The notes beneath the pieces were generated by a model. That model ran no database searches. It saw only the letters and a program-made list of their open reading frames with translations, and was not told where the DNA came from. Below, in pieces: positions 18,338 through 27,462 of a stretch of DNA of 64,000 nucleotides. The position numbers and the translations under genes are program-made. This stretch comes from Beijerinckia sp. 28-YEA-48 (GTDB lineage: Bacteria > Pseudomonadota > Alphaproteobacteria > Rhizobiales > Beijerinckiaceae), in assembly GCF_900104955.1 (NCBI RefSeq), contig NZ_FNSI01000001.1:2948001-3012000 (forward strand). The letters run 5' to 3'. Each line of letters begins with the position of its first letter. Position 1 is the stretch's first letter.

Positions 18338-19867
18338 ATGGCGGGCGATCATCCAAGGGATCACGGCTTCGCGGCATTGCGCGATATATGCGGCGAGGTC
18401 CTTCAGCCCCGGCTGTCGCGACGCGGCCTCTTCGGAGCGGCGGGAGCGCTGGCGGCGACTGGCTTTGCCGGGGATTTGATGCCGGAAGCCGTGGCGCAAA
18501 CGCCGACGGCCCTGCCCGTGCGCGGCGAATTCGTGATCCGTAACGCCTATATCCTCAGCGTCGACCCGACCATCGGCGATATGCCGCGCGGCGACATCCA
18601 TGTGCGTGGTGGCGACATCGCCGCCGTCGGGCCGACGCTCGCCGTGCCGCCGGGCACGATGGAAATCGACGCCGCGCGCATGATCGCCATGCCGGGTTTC
18701 GTCGAAACCCACTGGCATTGCTGGAACAGCTTGCAACGCAATTGGCTGACTCCCGAGGCCGGCTATATGGCGACCAAAAACGCCACGGCGAAATTCTATG
18801 CGCCGGCCGACTTCTACAATAGCGACCGGCTTGCCTTCGCCGAAGCCATCAACGCGGGCATCACCACCACCTATAATTATGCCCATAACGTCATCTCGGC
18901 AGAACATGCAGCCGCCGAGATGAAAGCTCACACAGATTCAGGCATTCGCGGCATTTACGGCTATGGCTGCGCCGATCTGCTGCCGGCGGCACAAGCGATG
19001 GATATCACCGGTCTGCGGCAAGCGCACAAATTGTGGGAGGCTGGCGCGACGCGCGATAAAGAGCAACTGCGCCTGGGCGTCTCATTGCGCGGTCCACGTT
19101 CGACAACACCGGAGGTTTTCGACGCGGAAATGAAGGCCGCGAAAGAACTCGGCTTGCCGATCATCTTTCACGCCGGCCAATCGCCATCATCAACCGTGTC
19201 GACGGAGGCATTGAAAGCCAAGGGCTATCTGACGCCCGATCTGACCCTCGTGCATTATGTTCTTGCCACACAAGCGGACCGCGACAATCTGGCCGCCGCC
19301 GGCATGTCGCTGAGCTACACAGTCCATGGCGAATTGCGGGTGCGTGCCCGCGATCCAGCCGAACAGTTCTTGCACATGGTGGCCAGCGGCGTGAACGTCT
19401 GCCTGTCCTTCGACGGCAATTCGATCTCGCCAGTCGATATGTTCTCCTCCATGTGCCTGGCCTGGGACATGGGCGCACCGAAAGACGGCACCTCCACGGA
19501 AAAACTCACGGCCGTCGATTTTCGGCAAGTCCTCAACATGGCGACGATCAACGGGGCCAAGGCCATGGGCTATGACAAACTCATCGGCACGCTGACGCCA
19601 GGCAAACGCGCCGACATCATTCTGGTGCGGGCGGACGATCTCAATATGGCGCCTTTCGGCAATGTCGATTGTGCTCTGGTGCGCTCAGCCAATGCCGCGA
19701 ATGTCGATACGGTGATCGCCGACGGCCGCATCATGAAGCGCGGTGGCAAACTCGTCGGCATCGACCCGCAAGGTGTCATCCGGGCAGCGGCCGCGTCCGC
19801 TCACGCCATCCGCAAGCGCGCCGGCGGCCGCCTCATACCACAGGAAAATGAGCCACGCGGCTATTGA
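18338..19867 (+). CDS. Tat-exported metal-dependent amidohydrolase (TRZ/ATZ/cytosine-deaminase type)
   Basis: A 509-residue amidohydrolase preceded by a twin-arginine signal: RLSRRGLFGAAGALAATGFAG at about 25-45, so it is exported folded with its metal. Metal ligands are visible as His125 and His127 (VETHWHCWN), His278 (IIFHAGQ), probably His306 (LTLVHYV) and Asp359 (SFDGNS). The end (TPGKRADIILVRADDLN) is typical of the family. The start at 18338 follows GGGGGAA; an in-frame ATG at 18278 would push the Tat signal far inside. Its 3-prime end overlaps the convergent glcF gene by 35 nt. The deaminated or hydrolysed compound is unknown; a periplasmic location is unusual for this group. Confidence 0.87.
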   Translation: MAGDHPRDHGFAALRDICGEVLQPRLSRRGLFGAAGALAATGFAGDLMPEAVAQTPTALPVRGEFVIRNAYILSVDPTIGDMPRGDIHVRGGDIAAVGPTLAVPPGTMEIDAARMIAMPGFVETHWHCWNSLQRNWLTPEAGYMATKNATAKFYAPADFYNSDRLAFAEAINAGITTTYNYAHNVISAEHAAAEMKAHTDSGIRGIYGYGCADLLPAAQAMDITGLRQAHKLWEAGATRDKEQLRLGVSLRGPRSTTPEVFDAEMKAAKELGLPIIFHAGQSPSSTVSTEALKAKGYLTPDLTLVHYVLATQADRDNLAAAGMSLSYTVHGELRVRARDPAEQFLHMVASGVNVCLSFDGNSISPVDMFSSMCLAWDMGAPKDGTSTEKLTAVDFRQVLNMATINGAKAMGYDKLIGTLTPGKRADIILVRADDLNMAPFGNVDCALVRSANAANVDTVIADGRIMKRGGKLVGIDPQGVIRAAAASAHAIRKRAGGRLIPQENEPRGY

Positions 19868-21170
19868 GCCGGGGGCCCGTTTCGAGAGCCGGCGGCATCG
19901 GGCCACCATGAGCCCAGTCGAGCAATTCGACCGTGTGCACCACGGGGATGGCCGTGCCGCCGCCGATCTGGGTGATGCAGCCAATATTGCCGGTGGCGAT
20001 AATATCGGGCCGCAGGCGCTCGATGTTACCGACTTTGCGATCGCGCAGGCGCCCGGCGATCTCCGGCTGCAGGATGTTGTAGACGCCGGCTGAACCGCAG
20101 CAGATATGCCCCTCCGGCACATCGCGCACGGTGAAGCCGGCATTGCGCAGCAGACGCTTTGGCTCATCGCGAATCTGCTGGCCGTGCTGCATCGAACAGG
20201 CTGAATGGTAAGCGACGGCGCGCTTCGGCGCGTTGTGCGCAGCGGGCAGATTGAGCCGGTCGAGATATTCGGTGATGTCGCAGGTGAGCGCACTGACGCG
20301 GCGCGCCTTATCCGCATAAAGCGGATCGTCGCGCAGCATGAAGCCGTAATCCTTCACTGTCGTGCCGCAGCCCGATGCGGTGATGATGATCGCTTCGATC
20401 CCCTGCTTGTCGATGGCGGCGATCCACGCGTCAGTATTGCGGCGCGCGAACTCCAGCGCCTGCGCCTCGCGCCCCATGTGATGGACGAGCGCGCCACAGC
20501 AGCCTTCCTCCGCGACCCGCACCACTTCGATATCGACACGCGCCAACAAACGACGTGCGGCGGCATTGATAGCCGGCTGCAACACGGGCTGGGCGCAACC
20601 CTCGAGGATCGCAACGCGGCGATGGTCGGCCCGCGAGACAGCCGCAGGCTCCGGCATCACGGCCGGTGAGCGCGATGGCGCCAGCGCCACCATGGCGGCA
20701 AGACGTTTACCGACCAGCGGCACATGCGCCAGCACGGGGCGCAGCGGCTTGGCAAACAAGGCGGCGCCAAGCGCCAGCCGGAAGCGATTGCGATAGGGCA
20801 GGATATTGGCGAGGACGGCGCGCAACAGGCGATCGGTGAAATCACGCTTATAGGTCTGCTCGATATGCGCCCGCGCATGATCGACCAGATGCATGTAGTG
20901 CACGCCAGAGGGGCATGTGGTCATGCAGGACAGGCACGACAGGCAGCGGTCGATATGCTTGACCACCTCTTTCGTTGCCGGCTTGCCGCCTTCCAACATG
21001 TCCTTGATGAGATAGATACGGCCACGCGGACTGTCGAGTTCGTCGCCCAGCAGCAGATAGGTCGGACAGGTCGCGGTGCAGAAGCCGCAATGAACGCAGC
21101 TGCGCAGAATCTTTTCCGAAGCCGCCATATGCGGATCGGCCAGTTGCGCGGGTGAGAAATTCGTCTGCAC
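19833..21170 (-). CDS. glcF: Glycolate oxidase iron-sulfur subunit GlcF
   Basis: Electron-transfer subunit of the membrane-associated glycolate oxidase, 445 residues. Two 4Fe-4S motifs are present near the N-terminus: CVHCGFCTATCP at about 25-36 and CLSCLSCMTTCP at about 75-87. Two CCG domains follow, with the pairs EEGCCGALVHHMG and HICCGSAGVYN. The N-terminus MQTNFSPAQLADP is the standard GlcF start. Last gene of the glcD-glcE-glcF operon, 15 nt after glcE. Confidence 0.96.
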   Translation of the reverse strand: MQTNFSPAQLADPHMAASEKILRSCVHCGFCTATCPTYLLLGDELDSPRGRIYLIKDMLEGGKPATKEVVKHIDRCLSCLSCMTTCPSGVHYMHLVDHARAHIEQTYKRDFTDRLLRAVLANILPYRNRFRLALGAALFAKPLRPVLAHVPLVGKRLAAMVALAPSRSPAVMPEPAAVSRADHRRVAILEGCAQPVLQPAINAAARRLLARVDIEVVRVAEEGCCGALVHHMGREAQALEFARRNTDAWIAAIDKQGIEAIIITASGCGTTVKDYGFMLRDDPLYADKARRVSALTCDITEYLDRLNLPAAHNAPKRAVAYHSACSMQHGQQIRDEPKRLLRNAGFTVRDVPEGHICCGSAGVYNILQPEIAGRLRDRKVGNIERLRPDIIATGNIGCITQIGGGTAIPVVHTVELLDWAHGGPMPPALETGPRLNSRVAHFPVV

Positions 21171-21185
21171 GATTCAGAATCCTAG

Positions 21186-22364
21186 TCAGAGTCCAGCGTA
21201 CATGCGGCCGGGATTAAGGACGCCATCAGGATCGAAGCTAGCCTTGATGCCGGCGGTAAGCTTCATCAAGGCAGCATCCTGCGGCTGGAAAACGTCGAGC
21301 GTGGCGCGCAGCGCGTCGGAAGCGCGCATCAAAGTCGCATGGCCATCGCGGCCCACGGCCTCGCGAACAGCGGTGTGGTTGCCCCCCTCGGCACAGGCAA
21401 TCCAGATCAGCCCCCCGCCCCAGTCGAGCAAATGACGGAACGACAATCCTGACCTCAGTAATCGGGCGAGTACCAGCGGGCTCTGCGTCGGTGCGACGGA
21501 AACGCGCCAAAGAAGATCGCTATTGGGCTGCGCCAGATATTCGACGTCGCGAATAGCGCGCCACAGCATACGCGATTCATCGTCCTCGATTTCGCTCGCT
21601 CGCCCGAAATGGCTGAGAGCCTTGGCGAGTTCGCGGGCGCGATAGGTGATCGACTCGGCGAAATGCTCCAGCCGCAACACCGTGCGCGCCTGATCCGCGC
21701 CCATGCCTGCAGGCAGATGCGCGGCGGCGCTGACGGCGAAAGGCGAGCCGAGCGCAGCCGACATCGCTTCGACCGCACGCTTGTCGTCGAGGCCTTCGAA
21801 GATCAGGGTCAGCGTGCGCTCAGGTTTTGGTAGAGCCTTGAAAGTGACTTCGGTGAGAAAGCCCAAGGTGCCGTGGGCACCACAATTGAGCTTCACCAGA
21901 TCAAGGCCGGTGACATTCTTCATCACCCGGCCGCCGGACTTGACGATTTCGCCACGCCCATTGACAAGGCGCACGCCGAGCAGAAGATCGCGCGCCGCGC
22001 CGGCCTGAATGCGGCGTGGCCCCGACGCGCCCGTGGCGACAATGCCACCGATGGTCGGCGCGCCCGTGCTGCCGTAAATGGCGCGATGATCCATCGGCTC
22101 GAAGGGCAACATCTGCCCCTTCTCGTCGAGCGCCGCCTCGATCTCAGCCAGCGGCGTGCCGGCGCGTGCCGAAATTACCAGTTCCGTCGGCTCATAACGG
22201 GTGATGCCCGTGAGGCCGCCTGAAGACAACGTCTCGTCGGTCTGCGTCGGACGGCCGAAGGGCGCGCGCGTCCCGCCGCCCGCGATGGCGAGTGTCTGCC
22301 GGGACGCCTTGGACGCGCGGATGGCCTCGGCTGCCTCCGCCTCGCTTGTCGGAACGATGGTCAC
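21186..22364 (-). CDS. glcE: Glycolate oxidase FAD-binding subunit GlcE
   Basis: FAD-binding (VAO/PCMH-type) subunit of glycolate oxidase, 392 residues with the chosen start. Seen are the flavin-binding stretches LAIAGGGTRAPFGRP and GAPTIGGIVATGASGPRRIQAGAARDLLLGVRLV (FAD-contact region). The GTG at 22364 overlaps the TGA of glcD as GTGA, giving tight translational coupling, and its product begins VTIVPTSEAEAAEAI, like other GlcE proteins. An ATG 51 nt upstream (22415) inside glcD is also in frame but would overlap glcD by 55 nt. GlcE works with GlcD and GlcF to oxidise glycolate to glyoxylate. Confidence 0.94.
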   Translation of the reverse strand: MTIVPTSEAEAAEAIRASKASRQTLAIAGGGTRAPFGRPTQTDETLSSGGLTGITRYEPTELVISARAGTPLAEIEAALDEKGQMLPFEPMDHRAIYGSTGAPTIGGIVATGASGPRRIQAGAARDLLLGVRLVNGRGEIVKSGGRVMKNVTGLDLVKLNCGAHGTLGFLTEVTFKALPKPERTLTLIFEGLDDKRAVEAMSAALGSPFAVSAAAHLPAGMGADQARTVLRLEHFAESITYRARELAKALSHFGRASEIEDDESRMLWRAIRDVEYLAQPNSDLLWRVSVAPTQSPLVLARLLRSGLSFRHLLDWGGGLIWIACAEGGNHTAVREAVGRDGHATLMRASDALRATLDVFQPQDAALMKLTAGIKASFDPDGVLNPGRMYAGL

Positions 22365-23797
22365 GCCGCGATCCGTCCATCCAATGGGAAGACTTTCGCC
22401 GGGTTCAACAGCCACTGCGCGTCGAACACGGCGCGCACGCGCATCTGCTGCACCAGATCGGTTTCAGTGAACTGATGGCGCATCAGATCACGTTTTTCGA
22501 TGCCGACACCATGTTCGCCGGTGAGGCAACCGCCCGCATCGACGCAAAGCTTGAGGATGTCGTTGCCGGCGGCCTCCGCCTTGGCCTGCTCTGTGGGATC
22601 GTTGACGTTATAGAGAATGAGCGGGTGCATATTGCCATCGCCGGCATGAAACACATTGGCGACACGCAAGCCATAGCTGGCGACGATCTCGCCGGTGCGC
22701 TTCAACACATAAGGCAATTGGCTCGTCGGCACGGTGCCGTCCATACAGATATAATCGGCGACGCGGCCGGTGGCGCCGAAGGCCGACTTCCGGCCCTTCC
22801 AGATCAGCGCCGTCGCCGTCGCCGACCGCGACTCCTTGATCACTTTGACGCCGTAGCGCCGGGCGATCTCGCAGATACGCGCCAGCTGCGCCTCCATCTC
22901 GTCCTCGGAGCCTTCGACCTCGACAATCAGCATGGCTTCGACATCGAGCGGATAGCCGGCCTTGGCGAAGGCCTCGCAGATCTCGATGGCGGGCTTATCC
23001 ATGAACTCCATCGCCACCGGCACGATGCCGGCGCCGATGATCGCGGCGACGCATTCGCCCGCCGCTTCGCTTGATTCAAAACCAAACAATACCGGTCGCG
23101 CGCCTTCCGCTAGACGCAGGAGCCGCACCGTCGCCTCGGTGACGATGCCGAGCTGGCCTTCCGACCCGACGATCAGGCCCAAGAGATCGAGCCCGGCGGG
23201 ATCAAGCGCCTGGCCACCGATCTCAACGACCGTTCCATCGATCAGCACCATTTTGACGCCGAGGATATTGTTGATGGTGACGCCATATTTCAGGCAATGG
23301 GCGCCACCGGAATTCATGCCGATATTGCCAGCGATGGTGCAGGCGAGCTGCGACGAGGGATCGGGCGCATAGAAGAATCCGTCCGGCATCACCGCATCGG
23401 AAATCGATAGATTGGTGACGCCTGCCTCGACCAGCGCGCTACGATTGGCATAGTCGACGGAGAGAATACGATTGAGCTTGGAGACGCCGATGACGACAGC
23501 GTCCTCCTGCGGAATGGCGCCGCCGGCCAGCGATGTTCCCGCGCCGCGCGGCACGACCTTGACGCCTTCGCGATGGCAGAACGCCATCACCGCCGCGACC
23601 TCCGTGGTGTTACGCGGCAAGGCCACGGCGAGCGGCAGCCGGCGATAGGCGGTCAGTGCGTCGGTCTCGAAGGCGCGGCGCTCGTCCTCGCTGGTGACAA
23701 GGCAGTCCGACGGCAAAAGCTTCGCGAGGCCGGCGACGATTTCGTCACGGCGGGCGAGGATCGCCGGGTCAGGCGTTGGGAAAGCGATGGAGCTCAT
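22361..23797 (-). CDS. glcD: Glycolate oxidase FAD-linked catalytic subunit GlcD
   Basis: FAD enzyme of the GlcD/D-lactate dehydrogenase (VAO) family, 478 residues, oxidising glycolate or D-2-hydroxyacids and feeding electrons to the respiratory chain. The FAD-binding region reads VVPRGAGTSLAGGAIP near residue 85-100 and CTIAGNIGMNSGGAHCLKYG near 150. The C-terminal catalytic part has the metal/substrate His motifs FHAGDGNMHPLILY and GEHGVGIEKRDLM. GGAGC lies 6 nt before the ATG at 23797; longer in-frame starts lack a site. First gene of glcDEF, divergent from lutA with 140 nt between them. Confidence 0.96.
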   Translation of the reverse strand: MSSIAFPTPDPAILARRDEIVAGLAKLLPSDCLVTSEDERRAFETDALTAYRRLPLAVALPRNTTEVAAVMAFCHREGVKVVPRGAGTSLAGGAIPQEDAVVIGVSKLNRILSVDYANRSALVEAGVTNLSISDAVMPDGFFYAPDPSSQLACTIAGNIGMNSGGAHCLKYGVTINNILGVKMVLIDGTVVEIGGQALDPAGLDLLGLIVGSEGQLGIVTEATVRLLRLAEGARPVLFGFESSEAAGECVAAIIGAGIVPVAMEFMDKPAIEICEAFAKAGYPLDVEAMLIVEVEGSEDEMEAQLARICEIARRYGVKVIKESRSATATALIWKGRKSAFGATGRVADYICMDGTVPTSQLPYVLKRTGEIVASYGLRVANVFHAGDGNMHPLILYNVNDPTEQAKAEAAGNDILKLCVDAGGCLTGEHGVGIEKRDLMRHQFTETDLVQQMRVRAVFDAQWLLNPAKVFPLDGRIAA

Positions 23798-23832
23798 GGT
23801 GTGCTCCGGAAAATGTAACGGATCATGCCGCC

Positions 23833-23861
23833 ATTGTAGCGCTCTGCCAGCCGTGCCACAA
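23833..23861 (-). promoter_or_regulatory. Candidate sigma-70 promoter of glcDEF
   Basis: On the minus strand TTGTGG (23861-23856) and TACAAT (23838-23833) are separated by 17 nt, 36 nt upstream of the glcD start. The -10 matches 5 of 6 consensus bases, the -35 only 3. Confidence 0.4.
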
Positions 23862-23937
23862 AGGGCTATGTTGGATATCTTCGTTGCCCAGGTGCCCAAA
23901 AGACGCCCGGCGACCCAGACCGTTGCGGACCGCTAAC

Positions 23938-24729
23938 GTGACCGAAAACTCGCAAATCCGTGCGGCTGCTCCGAAAGTCGGCCTGTTCGTAACCTGTCTT
24001 GTCGATGCCATGCGGCCAAGCATCGGCTTTGCCGCTGTCAAACTGCTGGAAGATGCCGGCTGCGAGGTCATCGTGCCGGCGCAGACCTGCTGCGGCCAGC
24101 CAGCGTTCAATTCTGGCGACCGGGCGACGACGCGCGATATTGCCTTGCAGGTGATGGATGCCTTCGCCGGCTGTCGCTATGTGGTGGCGCCATCGGGCTC
24201 CTGCGGCGGCATGCTGGCGCGGCATTATCCTGAACTGTTCCAGGACGATCCCGGCCTGTCGGCCAAGGCGCGCGCTTTCGCGGCGAAAACCTTCGAACTG
24301 ATCAGCTTTCTCACGGACGTGATGAAGGTCGAGCGGGTCGAAGCGCGGTTTCCCAAGCGCGTCACCTACCACGACTCGTGTTCCGGCCTGCGAGAGCTCG
24401 GCATTCAGGCGCAGCCGCGCAAGCTGCTCGCCAGCGTCGAGGGGCTCGATCTTGTCGAGATGCAGGAAAACGACGTGTGCTGCGGCTTCGGCGGCACGTT
24501 CGCGGTGAAATACGGCGAGATTTCCGGCGAGATCGTCGGCAAGAAAGCCGAGAACATCGAGGCGAGCGGCGCTGATGTTCTGCTGGCGGGCGATCTCGGC
24601 TGCCTGATGAACATGGCCGGCAAGCTGTCGCGCGACGGTAAAACCGTGGAAGTGCGGCATGTGGCGGAAGTGCTCGCCGGCATGACCGACACGCCGGCCA
24701 TCGGCGCGCCGGAGGGCGGACGGGCGTGA
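23938..24729 (+). CDS. lutA: Lactate utilization iron-sulfur protein LutA (YkgE)
   Basis: Subunit of the LutABC L-lactate oxidase complex, 263 residues. It consists of two CCG (heterodisulfide-reductase-like) domains: first CEVIVPAQTCCGQPAFNSGD with the preceding TCLVDAMRP, second YHDSCSGLRELGI followed by NDVCCGFGGTFAVKYG. Homologues start about ten residues before xKVGLFVxCLxD, which fits the GTG at 23938 here; the ribosome-binding site is weak and the frame is open to an ATG at 23776 inside the glcD start region. It heads a plus-strand operon with an embedded LysE-type gene, then lutB and lutC. Confidence 0.92.
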   Translation: MTENSQIRAAAPKVGLFVTCLVDAMRPSIGFAAVKLLEDAGCEVIVPAQTCCGQPAFNSGDRATTRDIALQVMDAFAGCRYVVAPSGSCGGMLARHYPELFQDDPGLSAKARAFAAKTFELISFLTDVMKVERVEARFPKRVTYHDSCSGLRELGIQAQPRKLLASVEGLDLVEMQENDVCCGFGGTFAVKYGEISGEIVGKKAENIEASGADVLLAGDLGCLMNMAGKLSRDGKTVEVRHVAEVLAGMTDTPAIGAPEGGRA

Positions 24730-25343
24730 ACGAACAATGGCATGTGGTCGCCGTTCTGCTGGCTGGCCATTTCATCACCGTGGCGACGCCTGGACCCAAC
24801 AGCACCTTCATCCTGCAGATGGCGCTGCACAGCCGGCGCGCCGCCCTCATCGCCGCGCTCGGCATCTTTCCCGCCGGTGTGCTGTGGGCCAGCGCCGGCC
24901 TTGCCGGCATGGGCCAGTTGATCGCCGCAGCCCCCATGCTGGAAACGTTCCTGCGAGTCGGCGGTGGTGCTTACCTCTGCTATATCGGCTGGCGGATGAT
25001 CGCCCGCTACCGCAAAGGCGCCGTCGTCACCGCCGCCACGACGACGCCCAGCGTCTGGTCGCTTCTGGGCATGGGTTTCACCACCAATTTCCTCAATCCG
25101 AAGGCCATCGCCTGGTACACCAGCATTTTTGCCGCCACGGGCGCGTTTGAGCTGACGACACCCTATCGGATCGGTGTCATCCTCGGCATGCCGGGCCTCG
25201 GCTTTCTGTGGTACCTTTTCATCGCGACCATCGTATCGAGCGCGAAGGTGCGTGGCGTGTTGTCAGGATCGACCCGCTGGATCGATATCGTGTCCGGCAT
25301 GATGATGATCGCCTTTGGCGGCAAGCTGCTCGCGTTCGGTTAG
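24726..25343 (+). CDS. LysE/RhtB-family exporter embedded in the lut operon
   Basis: Inner-membrane transporter of 205 residues with about five to six hydrophobic segments. The family motif is GHFITVATPGPNSTFILQMAL near the N-terminus, followed by GIFPAGVLWASAGLAG and GFTTNFLNPKAIAWYTSIF. LysE/RhtB proteins export amino acids or related metabolites. The GTG start overlaps the lutA TGA by 4 nt (GTGA) and lutB begins 17 nt after its stop, so it is fully integrated between lutA and lutB. That position is not part of the usual lutABC arrangement. Confidence 0.9.
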   Translation: MNEQWHVVAVLLAGHFITVATPGPNSTFILQMALHSRRAALIAALGIFPAGVLWASAGLAGMGQLIAAAPMLETFLRVGGGAYLCYIGWRMIARYRKGAVVTAATTTPSVWSLLGMGFTTNFLNPKAIAWYTSIFAATGAFELTTPYRIGVILGMPGLGFLWYLFIATIVSSAKVRGVLSGSTRWIDIVSGMMMIAFGGKLLAFG

Positions 25344-25360
25344 GGAGACCGCCTTTCACC

Positions 25361-26791
25361 ATGAGCGTCGTCGCCACCTCCTCGCAATTCAAGGACAATG
25401 CCCACCGCGCTTTGGGCGACGGGCAATTGCAGAAGGCGCTGGGCAATGTCCGGCACAATTTCATCGACCGCCGCGCGCAAGCCGCGGCACGGCTACCGGA
25501 ATTCGAACCGTTACGCGATCAGGCGCGCGATCTGCGCGATCATGTGCTCGCCCATCTCGACGTCTATCTCGACATCTACACGCAGAAGGTGAGCGAGGCG
25601 GGCGGACATGTGCATTTCGCCCGCACCTCCGAGGACGCCTGTCGCATCATCGTCGATCTCGCCAAGGCGCGCGGTGCGAAAACCGTCACCAAGGGCAAGT
25701 CGATGGTGTCGGAGGAGATCGGCCTCAATGCTGCGCTGGAGCGCAACGGCATCGAGGCGGTCGAGACCGATCTTGGCGAATATATCATCCAGATCCGTGG
25801 CGAGGCGCCGTCTCATATCATCGCGCCGGCGGTGCATCTCAACCAGGAAGACATCGAGCACGATTTCCGCCGGCTACACACCTGGCTGCCGAAGGATCGC
25901 GATCTGACAGCACCAGAATCCCTGCTGGCGGAAGCGCGCGCCACCTTACGGGCGAAATTTCTCGCTTCCGACATCGGCATCACCGGCGCCAATTTCCTTG
26001 TCGCCGAGACGGGCACATCGGTCATCGTCACCAATGAAGGCAATGGCGACCTGACGCAGATCCTGCCGAAAGTGCATGTGGTCGTCGCCTCGATCGAGAA
26101 GATCGCGCCGACCCTGGAAGACGTCTCCGGCATATTGCGCGTGCTGGCGCGTTCGGCCACCGGCCAGGACATGTCGGTCTATACAACCTTCTCCACCGGT
26201 CCGCGCCGGCCGAACGATGTGGACGGGCCGGAGGAGTATCATGTGGTGCTGGTCGACAACGGCCGCTCCAACATGCTGGGCACGGATTTCCAGGAGATGT
26301 TGCGCTGCATCCGCTGCGGCGCCTGCATGAACCATTGCCCCGTCTATCATGCGGTCGGCGGCCACGCCTATGGTTGGGTCTATCCTGGCCCCATGGGTGC
26401 GGTGTTGACGCCCTCGCTGATTGGCGTCGATCAGGCCGGTCATCTGCCGAATGCCTCGACCTTCTGCGGGCGCTGCGAAAGCGTCTGCCCGGTGCGCATT
26501 CCTCTACCAAAACTGATGCGCCACTGGCGCGAGCGCGAGTTCGAGCGCCACCTGTCCCCCGTGACCGTGCGCAGCGGGCTGGCGCTGTGGGCGTTTTTCG
26601 CCAAGCGGCCCAAGCTCTATGGGCTGGCAACGCGCATCGGCGTGAAAATGCTGGCACTGGCCGGGCGGACGAACGGCCGCTTCACGTGGCTACCGCTTGC
26701 CAGCGGCTGGACGAAATATCGCGACATGCCCGCGCCGCAAGGCCAGACATTCCAGGCGCAATGGAAACGCCGTGGGGGAGCGGTGCGATGA
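25361..26791 (+). CDS. lutB: Lactate utilization iron-sulfur protein LutB (YkgF)
   Basis: Central subunit of LutABC, 476 residues. The N-terminal LUD-domain half contains KTVTKGKSMVSEEIGLNAAL (about 107-126), GANFLVAETGTSVIVTNEGNGD (209-230) and the following IEKIAPTLEDV. Two 4Fe-4S sets follow: Cys316, 319, 322, 326 (CIRCGACMNHCP) and Cys369, 372, 376 (CGRCESVCP). The ATG at 25361 has GGGAG upstream; a longer frame runs back into the LysE gene and is not used. The last codons overlap lutC as ATGA. Confidence 0.95.
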   Translation: MSVVATSSQFKDNAHRALGDGQLQKALGNVRHNFIDRRAQAAARLPEFEPLRDQARDLRDHVLAHLDVYLDIYTQKVSEAGGHVHFARTSEDACRIIVDLAKARGAKTVTKGKSMVSEEIGLNAALERNGIEAVETDLGEYIIQIRGEAPSHIIAPAVHLNQEDIEHDFRRLHTWLPKDRDLTAPESLLAEARATLRAKFLASDIGITGANFLVAETGTSVIVTNEGNGDLTQILPKVHVVVASIEKIAPTLEDVSGILRVLARSATGQDMSVYTTFSTGPRRPNDVDGPEEYHVVLVDNGRSNMLGTDFQEMLRCIRCGACMNHCPVYHAVGGHAYGWVYPGPMGAVLTPSLIGVDQAGHLPNASTFCGRCESVCPVRIPLPKLMRHWREREFERHLSPVTVRSGLALWAFFAKRPKLYGLATRIGVKMLALAGRTNGRFTWLPLASGWTKYRDMPAPQGQTFQAQWKRRGGAVR

Positions 26792-27459
26792 GCGACGCGC
26801 GCGACGACGTTCTCGCCAACATCCGCCGCTCGCTTGGCGTCTCCGCCCATGACGCGGGCCGCCGGCAAACCGCCGAAGCGCGCATCGCCGCCGCCACCAA
26901 GGGCGTTCTGCCCAAGCGAGGCGAAGGCGATCTCGAAACGCGCGTCGTGACCTTTCGTGCGCAAGCCGAGAGCGTTTCGGCCAGCGTGGTGCGCGTGCCG
27001 GCAATCGCCGACGTTCCCGGCGAAATCGCCCGCTTCCTGCGCACCAACAACCTGCCCGCCACCTTGCGCATGGGCGATGACGAACGCTTAGGCGCCCTGC
27101 CCTGGGCCGAGACAACGATCGACATCTCGAAAGGCCCGTCCGACGGCCACGACTTGAATTCGGTCAGCCACGCGGAAGCCGGCGTTTCCGAAACGGGCAC
27201 GCTGGCGCTGTTCTCGGGCGCTCACAATCCGACGAACTTGAATTTCCTGCCCGACAATCACATCGTCGTACTCACAGCCAAGAGCATCGTGCCAAGCTAT
27301 GAAGCGGTGTGGGACACGGTGCGGGCACGCTATGGCAAAGGCGTGATGCCGCGCACGGTCAATTTTATCACCGGGCCATCACGCTCCGCCGATATCGAGC
27401 AGAAAATGCTGCTCGGCGCCCATGGGCCGCGCCGGCTGCATATCGTCATCGTTGGGTGA
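26788..27459 (+). CDS. lutC: Lactate utilization protein LutC (YkgG, LUD domain)
   Basis: Third subunit of the LutABC lactate oxidase, 223 residues, lacking iron-sulfur motifs. It begins MSDARDDVLANIRRSLG, the usual LutC N-terminus, and contains the LUD-domain signature SVSHAEAGVSETGTLALFSG and later ITGPSRSADIEQKMLLGAHGPRRLHIVIV in pieces. The ATG overlaps the lutB stop codon by 4 nt. Last gene of the operon; it ends 3 nt before the convergent VOC gene, with no visible terminator between. Confidence 0.95.
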   Translation: MSDARDDVLANIRRSLGVSAHDAGRRQTAEARIAAATKGVLPKRGEGDLETRVVTFRAQAESVSASVVRVPAIADVPGEIARFLRTNNLPATLRMGDDERLGALPWAETTIDISKGPSDGHDLNSVSHAEAGVSETGTLALFSGAHNPTNLNFLPDNHIVVLTAKSIVPSYEAVWDTVRARYGKGVMPRTVNFITGPSRSADIEQKMLLGAHGPRRLHIVIVG

Positions 27460-27462
27460 GGT

